A stretch of DNA of 64,000 nucleotides from Xiphophorus maculatus. Lineage: Eukaryota; Chordata; Actinopteri; Cyprinodontiformes; Poeciliidae. The position numbers and the translations under genes are program-made. The stretch spans positions 1,409,001-1,473,000 of the forward strand of contig NC_036460.1 in the NCBI RefSeq assembly GCF_002775205.1, written 5' to 3'. Positions 56,501 through 64,000 of the stretch are shown piece by piece. Positions within the stretch are counted from its first letter, which is position 1. Each line of letters opens with the position of its first letter. The notes beneath the pieces were generated by a model. The model made no database searches. It was not told the origin of the DNA and saw only the letters and a list, made by a program, of their open reading frames with translations.

Positions 56501-59500
56501 ACATATTTTCTATTGGTCTTTGCTATTAGAAATTCAACATATTAGTATAAATAGGACATTTTGGCCTAACGTGCCCTGCGTTGTCTTGTAGTTAGTATTC
56601 TGGAAGAATCGAGCTGTAAGCCACCTAACGAGGCAATTTCAACTACCTACAGCAGTTAGATCTTGTTTCCAATGACTGATGATGCCTCTTTCCTGTATCG
56701 TTCATATCTGTATGCTCCTGCTAGCTCAGGTTATAACAAGTAATAAATAAGAGGCACAGCTCTGCCTCTGAATGCACTCAGCATGTCCTTCGTGTCTGCA
56801 GGCGGGTCTCCTGTTTGACAACTGGGGCACAGTGTTTCTCAGTCTCTTCATGTCTTTGTGGGCCGTCACCTTCCTGGAGTACTGGAGGAGAACTTCTTCA
56901 ACTCTTTCCCACCGCTGGGGCTGCTCTGACTTTGAGGACATTGAGGTTAGATGCCGTGATGCCTCGCTCTAAAATGGTTCCACTTTCCAGAAGCTTCTGT
57001 AAGTCCTTTCCTTCCCCGAACAGGAGCGTCCGCGTCCAGAGTTCTCGGCCATGGCGCCGATGACCACGAGGAACCCGATCACTGGGGCCGAGGAACCTTA
57101 CTTTCCTGAGAATAAACGCTTCCACAGAACTGTGACTGGATGCATGGTCATCATTGTCATGGTAACTCTCCTGATCTTCAGCGTATACCACCAGAAGTTA
57201 GAATAAGAGGTTGAACTTGAGTTTCCTGTGTGCAGATTTCTGTGGTCCCGATGTTCCTCATTTCCATTATTTTGTACCGTACCATCCTCAGAGTCGTACT
57301 CTACAAGTCAACTACAACTGACAGCTCCTCTGTGAGTCTAACTGTCGGGGCGTTCCTTCGAGTGTTCTCAGAATCTGTACAGACAGTACAGATTTCTGAG
57401 TACGCTGCCCTGAGGGACACCATGCATTCCTGATGTTCTGATCCTGAGCTTGAACTGGTTTCTGCTTTCAGGCTGGGACGATAGCCAGCATTTCAGCATC
57501 AGTGCTGAACCTGATCATTATCCTGACATTGTCCAGAATTTACACCTGGCTGGCCGGCGTCCTCACACGCTGGGGTGAGTCTCTGTTCTCGGGTCTAGTA
57601 GAGTTTGACCAATCGGTTTTGTTTCATCCCTACTGACCGCCAGAGGGCATTGCTGAAATCACTGAACGTTCCCTTCAGTCATTCGCCGTTCCAGTAGTAA
57701 TACTAACAGAGTCACACCTGTAACATAACAGAATGATCAATCAGGGGATATATAGCCTGACATCATCTGTGGCTCTCTTCCTCTTCTCATATGCGGTTCG
57801 TTTTGCGTGGCATCAACCTTTTGGATGTTGGATCATTTCACTGCCATGAGGCGTCCAGTTGCCTGTTGGCTGGAATAGTGATGTACCGCCCTCCTACAAA
57901 CTTTGATGGTTTGATCTTTGTTCAAGGTACTTTTGGTCTTTGTTGGTGGTGACAACATTTGCGCCTAACAAAAACATTAACAATGCTCCAGCTTTATTTG
58001 CAACAGTTGACAGAATCACAAACCCTCCTGTGACGTTACGCCTAAATTCCAATGTATTGCCGCCTGCAACCAGTTTTCCAGCTTCTTTTCAGAGAAAATT
58101 CAAAAAATCAGAGCATTAATCTGCACATCCACTATAAAGTCAGTACCAATGCTGAGCCCAAACAAAACAAATACAGGAAAAATGACCCAATTTCAACTAC
58201 TTAATTATAAAACCTTAGAGGAAATTATAAGTCAACTAAGCTCCAGTTCCTGCTGTCTGGATGTTTTACCCTCACATTTATTTAAGAAAGTCCTGCTACT
58301 ATTATTGATCTGATCCAGATAGTAACTCATCGCTCTCATCAGGCGTTTTCCCCCAGGCTTTGAAAACAGCAGTAATCAAACCAGTGATAAAAAAGAACAA
58401 TCTGGACAAATCACTAATGCAGAATTACAGGCCGACCTCTGACCTCTGACCTCTGATTCATCAGCAAAGTTATTGAAAAATCTGTGTAAACAATTAACTA
58501 GCATCCTAATGATAACCAACCGCTTCGACTCCTTCCAGTCTGGTTTCCATGGTTACCACAGCACAGAGACTGGCCTAGTCAAAGTGTTCAATGACATCCA
58601 TATAAATACGGACTGTGGCAGAACCACAGTGCTGGTTCTGTTGGACCTCAGTGTTGACCATGACATATTACTGAATCAACTGGAGAGTTGGGTCGGACTC
58701 TCCGGTCCAGTGCTAAACTGGTTTGAATCCTACATAAAGAACAGGGATTTCTTTGTTTCAATTGAAAACTTTTCATCAAAGAGGTCAAAGGTCACATGTG
58801 GGGTACCCCAAGGTTCCATCCTAGGACCCCTTTTATTAAATATTTATATGCTCCCACTAGCTCAGGTTATAACAGGAAATAATATTAGCTACCATAACTA
58901 TGCAGATGACACACAGCTCTACATTACGATGTCACCAGGTGACCTTTGACCCCATCCAATCACTGAACAGAAGCTTAGAACAGATAAATGTGTGGATGTG
59001 CCAAAACTTTCTCCAGCTGAACAGAAACAAAACTGAAGTTATTATTTTTGGACCTAAAGAGGAACAATCTAGAGTTATAGATCTAGAGTCATAGATCTAG
59101 TTATAGATCTAGAGCAGGGGTGGGCACTCCTGGTCCTCGAGGGCCGGTGTCCTGCAACTTTTAGATGCATCTCTACTTCAACACACCTGAGTCAAATAAT
59201 GAGGTCGTTAACAGGACTCTGGAGAACTTGACTGCACTTAGGAGGAGATTCAGCTGTTGGATTCAGGTGTGTTGGACCAGGGAGACATCTAAGAGTTGCA
59301 GGACACCGGCCCTCGAGGACCAGGAGTGCCCACCCCTGATCTAGAGTCAATGCACAGCTTCAGTTATTACAACTAAAAACCAGCGATCAGCCCGAAACCT
59401 GGGAGTAGTGATGGACTCTGACCTGAACCTCCAGAGCCACATAAAGACAGTTACAAAGTCGGCCTTCTATCACCTGAAGAACATTTCCAGGATTAAAGGA

Positions 59501-62500
59501 CTAATGTCTCAGCCAGATCTAGAGAAACTCATCCATGCCTTCATCTTCAGTCGTATTGATTATTGCAACAGCGTCTTCACAGGTCTGTCCAACAAATCAA
59601 TCAAACAGCTGCAGCTGATCCAGATGCTGCTGCTGGCGTTCTGACTAAAACCAGGAAGATAGAGCACATAACACCAGTTTTAAAGTCCCTCCACTGGCTC
59701 CCTGTAGCTCAAAGAATAGACTTTAAAATACTGTTGTTAGTTTATAAATCACTGAACGGCTTAGCACCACAATACATTAAAGATCTGCTGTTGTTGTATC
59801 AACCTTCCAGACCTCTCAGGTTCTGGTTCTGGTTCTGCTCTGCATCCCCAGAACCAGAACCAAACGAGGAGAAGCAGCTTTCAGCATCTATGCACCACAA
59901 ATCTGGAACAAACTTCCAGAAAACTGTAAAACAGCTGAAACACTGACTTCCTTTAAATCTCAACTAAAAACCCACCTGTTTAGGATTGTATTTGAAATGT
60001 AATCAATTACAAATTTAATGATGGAACTTGACTTAATGTTGTGTTTTGATTATTGATTCCATGTTTCATTGTGTTTCTGTGTTTGTAATGATGTAAAGCA
60101 CTTTGAAATGCCTTGCTGCTGAAATGTGCTATACAAATAAAATTTGATTGATTGATCGATCGTCTCACAGCTCACAGCTCACATTTTAGCCAACCTCATA
60201 ATTGGTCTTGAATTGAGCTAGCAGTGTTAGCCTCTCTCTTTTTGGTGTTTTGCTTTAATTGTTGATGGCAGTGTTTCCCTCTCCCAGTTTTGGTTGTTTT
60301 TTATGCACTGTGTTTAAAAGCAGCCCTCTCTCCTCTCCTTCAATGCTTGTAGTGGCAATGTCATCATTCTGGTGTTGATGGCTGTATGGTGGGGGGAACT
60401 AATCTGGTTTCTCTGTTTCTGCTTGGTGCTCATTGGTTGCACCCACAGTCGGTTCCACAAGCACCAGTTTGGGATCTGCCCTTGTTCTACCTACCCTCCA
60501 TTAGAGGCAGGTAGACCTCAAGTGGAGATCTACTTGCTCTTTCTGTCAGCCCTTCATGTCTCAGACGGGGTTTTGTTGGCTATGATGTTACCATGTGGCC
60601 AAACACTGCATTTGTGCCTAAAGTGTTATCTCATTCTCACCGGAACCAGCCACTGAGATTGACAGGATTTCAGCCTACGTCAGGAGGATGGTTATGGTGC
60701 CACCCCTCATCTTCTGGGCCAGGTTCTTCTGCAAGAACAGGTTCTTCTGAGCCTTCTCAGTGAGGTTTGTGCTCTGGACTCCTTGTGACATCGCTGGTAT
60801 TAGTCACCAGGGTTTTCAGCAACGCCCTCTGGTGGTCAGTAGGGATGAAATAATATGTATGTAGCTATGGATCAATGAATCCCAGATGACCATAAGAGAT
60901 TCTCTGAACTTGCATTCCATGACAAGATTCTGTAAGACCAGAGCCTCAGATGATGTCAGGCGATATCATATGGTTGATCAGCCAATATGTCACAGCTGTG
61001 ACTCTGTATCTGGTGTTTAAATGATGGAAACTTTTAGTCTTCACAATCTTCATGCCTGTGTGTTTGTTGCCATTCAGAGATGCATCGCACTCAAACCAAA
61101 TATGAAGACATGTTCATCCTCAAAGTTTTCATATTCCAGTTTGTGAACTTCTACTCAACTCCAGTCTACATCGCCTTCTTCAAAGGCAGGTGAGAGCTGC
61201 TCCAGCAAATCGCGACAGGCCTCTAAGCTTCTTCAGTGTAACATTTTTATCAAGTGGTTCTGCTTCTAATCCTAAAGTTGTTTGATTTTCTCCAGACTTG
61301 GCCTGTGTTTGTCCTAACGATCTTGTTTGTTGGTGTCTCTTCAGGTTCGTTGGTTACCCTGGAATGTACAACACTCTGTTTGGACTTCGTAATGAAGAGG
61401 TGAGTTTGTCATTGTTAATGTTTGAAAGAAAGACAAATATTTCCTTAATGAGAAAATAATTTTTCAAGAGGTTGCCTGCAAATGTCATGTTAGGGGATGA
61501 ATCTACCTCAACCTCTAACATCCTGAGGCTCTTCAGGGATGGCAGGCTAGATGGATCATAACATCTTCACAGGCATGAACCAGGGCGAAGGACGAAGTTC
61601 TGATCCAAGTTCTGATCCACGCATGGATGAGATTAGGAGACTTCCTGTGGAGGGCTTCATTTGGAGGCTTTCCAGGCACATCCTACTGGGTTAAGACTCT
61701 CGGACTGATCCAGAACTTTCTGAAGGGCCTATGAATGCTTATGCCTTATTTCCAAAATAGCAAACCAGTGCGGTTTGGTATTTTATAGTCTGACGTGTTT
61801 AGGAAAGTATTTCAACCACCAGTTGGACTCTTACTGGGCATGCGGGGTTAAACCCAAGCACCTACCGTTGCATCATATTAGTGGGATGATGGATGTGATG
61901 TTTGTCGCAAGCAGTGACATTTTTCCACCCCCAATTAATAGATGGTGTTGTGTGACACCAGTAGATCCTCCCTAACTGGACCGTACCATTGTCCTTAGGA
62001 CCTACAACAGAAACGGGCTCAGGATTTTTGCAGTATGGGTCACAGGAAACAGACAAACTAGCGAACCGAAGTGCACCAACCTGAGCCGTAGCGTTCAGTG
62101 GAGATTCTCAGACTGAGCCTGAGAGTGTTGCTGCAGTAAGTGATGTCTGGGTTGCCTCCTGGACATTTTGGACCTGCTGATGTGGACCTAGCATCTACCA
62201 GTTTGTTATGTTTAAATATGTTAGAGGACAGAAGCTGCTGTAAATATTGTATTGACCTCAGCAAAAAGTTCCAACGGGTTGATTTTTGCCACAGGCAGAT
62301 AATATGAATGAAGAAGATGATGTTCTTGTCTCTGGGTTTTGGTTCCAGTGTGGAGCCGGCGGGTGTCTTATTGACCTGGCTCAGGAGCTGCTGGTCATCA
62401 TGGTGGGAAAACAGATGATCAACAACGTCCATGAATTCATCTCCCCGTAAACGACACACACAGACACCACACCATCACCAAAATCTAATCATTCCTCTGC

Positions 62501-63947
62501 TGTTCACGGCTGGCAGGAGAATTTAAACTGCTATTCAGAATCCTTTCAGATCCCAAAAACTTAGATCCAGGTTTAGCTTATTTAGCATGGCGCGCATGTC
62601 CACTCGCATTTCAGGTCTGGATTTATAAATTGTACTGCTTTGAGTTTCTGAAATGGCATTGATGATTCTGTTGCATCATAATATGTTTTGTTGCTATATA
62701 AAAATATTAAATTATTTTTAAATGATCATTTTTATTGATAATAATAATAAATACCAGTTATAATACGCCGGTGTTGGTCCAGGTCATGACTCCATGCTGT
62801 TGCTAGTGCTGGTCAATATACATTTCAAGCAAGTTACTTAAAAAAGGACAAGTGAGATTTGCTCACCCAAGCCAGCTTTAAATTTGGCGAGTGAGCCAGG
62901 AGCCATGTTATGTGAAGAATTAAATAGGACCGTATAAAACAGATAAAAAAGAGGGTATAATAATTATAGCTTATTCCAGTGTCAATACAATGTATTTGCT
63001 CATTCACTCATGACTCCATGCCATTTATACTTCTGGTCAATGTAAAATACAAGCTAGTTACTCAGAAATATTTCATATTTGCGCATCAAGCCAGTGTTTC
63101 AATGCTTCAGCTTCTAAGACTATTTCATCTCCAAGAATGGACAATTTTCAAGCCACACTTACTCCAGCAGTGGAGAAATGTATTTGACAACATCGATTTG
63201 ATAACTTTTCAGAGACTTTATGTAAATCAAGTTCCAAACGAGTCTGTCAACAGCTTTCAGACTAGACTGCAAGACGCATGAAGCAGAAGGCTTCTTGTTT
63301 CGGCAGGAAGGTTCAGGCGTGGTGGCAGAAAAACAAAATCCGTCCTCCACAGATGGCAGGGGAGGGGACTCAGACGATGAAGGACGTTTCTCCTTGGGAG
63401 GCAGATTACGACCTGCTGGTCTGTGAGGGACTCTTCGGTGAATATCTGGAGATGGGTAACCAAAGCCTCTGTTTGCTCCAAAATAAAAGAATCCTCCATG
63501 ACTGTGGGTTGTTTCTGAAATCTAGTGCTGCTCTTCTCAGTGCTTCAGTTTGGTTTCATCACCATCTTTGTGGCGGCGTGTCCTCTCGCTCCTCTCTTCG
63601 CTCTCATGAACAACTGGGTGGAAATCCGTTTGGACGCTCAGAAGTATGTTAGAGAATACCGCCGCCCGGTTGTGGAGCGAGCTCAGGACATCGGCATCTG
63701 GTTTCACATCCTGCAGTTCATCTCACACATAGCCGTCATCAGCAACGTGAGTCTGATCAGGAGCAGCTTTCCTGAGTGAGAGAAACAAATTAAACTTTTC
63801 CTAAATTTGTTTCCAGGCTTGTCTCATTGCCTTCACCTCGTCCTTTGTGCCTCGGCTGTACTACCGTTACACCAGAGACAGCACCCTGAGCGGCTTCGTT
63901 AACTTCACCCTGGCAACAGCCCCACTCAGCCACAACACCACCTGCAA
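53505..63947 (+). CDS. ano7: Anoctamin 7 (TMEM16G), 3' end beyond the window
   Basis: This gene encodes a multi-pass membrane protein of the TMEM16 anoctamin family; ANO7 is mainly linked to lipid scrambling or intracellular roles rather than a plain chloride channel. Nineteen in-frame exons (about 727 codons): 53505-53556, 53819-53946, 54142-54249, 54321-54457, 54545-54602, 55009-55119, 55191-55356, 55961-56051, 56203-56299, 56802-56945, 57024-57161, 57236-57331, 57472-57574, 61078-61189, 61345-61399, 62349-62446, 63307-63455, 63541-63746, 63817-63947. The order fits ANO7: [36 protein letters not shown] (TM2), [30 protein letters not shown], then [10 protein letters not shown], whose Asn and Glu correspond to the calcium-binding TM6 pair of ANO1. 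A loop with HNTTCK follows. The remaining TM7-TM10 exons and stop lie beyond 63947. The start codon is not certain. Confidence 0.93.
55401..55674. mobile_element. MITE in an ano7 intron
   Basis: Terminal inverted repeats GCCTCGTTTCC (left) and GGAAACGAGGC (right) bound a 274 bp non-coding element. The inner part of the ends is also inverted (TACGGTTCGGTACG region against CGGACCGCACTG). A clear target-site duplication was not found. Confidence 0.6.
57930..60161 (+). mobile_element. L2-like LINE in the large ano7 intron
   Basis: The body encodes a broken reverse transcriptase. A frame at 58473-58949 carries [27 protein letters not shown] and the catalytic YADD box, and later frames at 59408-59644 and 59563-59946 carry the downstream YCNSVFTGL and LHWLPV-type segments. 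The 3' end has the usual AATAAAATT followed by a TGAT tetranucleotide tail. Several stops and frameshifts show that it is dead. The left end is approximate. It is interrupted by the MITE at 59115-59338. Confidence 0.85.
59115..59338. mobile_element. hAT-type MITE nested in the L2 element
   Basis: A 224 bp element with long terminal inverted repeats (CAGGGGTGGGCACTCCTGG against CCAGGAGTGCCCACCCCTG, continuing about 55 bp inward with few mismatches). A perfect 8 bp duplication ATCTAGAG flanks it (59107-59114 and 59339-59346). Non-coding. Related, older copies are at 46121-46745. Confidence 0.95.
61560..61720 (+). mobile_element. LINE fragment in an ano7 intron
   Basis: AGGAGACTTCCTGTGGAGGG and TTTCCAGGCACATCCTACTG resemble the same retroelement 3' region as 46210-46649. 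Short and diverged. Confidence 0.4.
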
Positions 63948-64000
63948 GTAATGTCCTCAGTCCGCCTGTCCAATACTGTTGTCCTCCCAATGGCAGCAGT

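Noticed and set aside
58473..59946. Reverse-transcriptase ORFs as an independent host gene
   Set aside because: YADD, the GVPQGS box, frameshifts and the TGAT tail show a decayed L2-like LINE within an ano7 intron.

Overview
The window is vertebrate nuclear DNA, and the gene content points to a teleost fish. It has long introns with GT-AG borders, many microsatellites, dispersed fish-type transposons (Ty3/Gypsy LTR element, L2-like and L1/Tx1-like LINEs, hAT MITEs) and three recognisable vertebrate genes, all on the + strand. There is no bacterial operon, phage or CRISPR content.

Layout. 1-4946: the 3' part of a Ty3/Gypsy retrotransposon with an open pol frame of at least 4.1 kb and a 769 bp 3' LTR; its 5' half lies outside the window. 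4947-10860: intergenic, repeat-rich. 10866-13654: a compact two-exon preprosomatostatin gene (119 aa, ending in classical somatostatin-14) with CRE-like and TATA elements and a poly(A) signal. 13660-21850: intergenic, with long GT/CA, ATT and TCC microsatellites and one unexplained set of phase-compatible putative exons (18639-19952). 21855-45792: ece2, endothelin-converting enzyme 2, with 19 coding exons reconstructed here (763 aa), starting with an 11-codon exon in a CpG-rich promoter that carries three perfect TGACGTCA sites. 45793-49680: intergenic and transposon-derived. 49677-63947: ano7 (anoctamin 7/TMEM16G). A possible first exon lies at 49816, nineteen well supported exons run from 53505 to 63947, and the gene continues past the right edge. 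The interval between the putative first exon and the rest holds a tRNA-Asp gene on the minus strand, a 315 bp palindromic structure with perfect 77 bp arms, a 999 bp TIR element, a hAT MITE and an L2 fragment.

How the genes relate. Somatostatin is a secreted neuropeptide/hormone. ECE2 is a membrane zinc metallopeptidase of the secretory pathway that acts on regulatory peptides. The two neighbours therefore could act in the same peptide-signalling cells, and both promoters carry CRE-type sites. That functional link is inference. Anoctamin 7 is a multi-pass membrane protein of the TMEM16 family with no obvious functional tie to the other two. I see no convincing new gene system. The most unusual items are the large palindrome, the GC-rich perfect hairpin in an ece2 intron, the triple CRE at the ece2 promoter and the unidentified exon chain upstream of ece2.

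Exon borders were placed by eye from GT/AG signals, reading phase and similarity to remembered vertebrate family members. Every internal junction listed for ece2 and ano7 keeps the reading frame.
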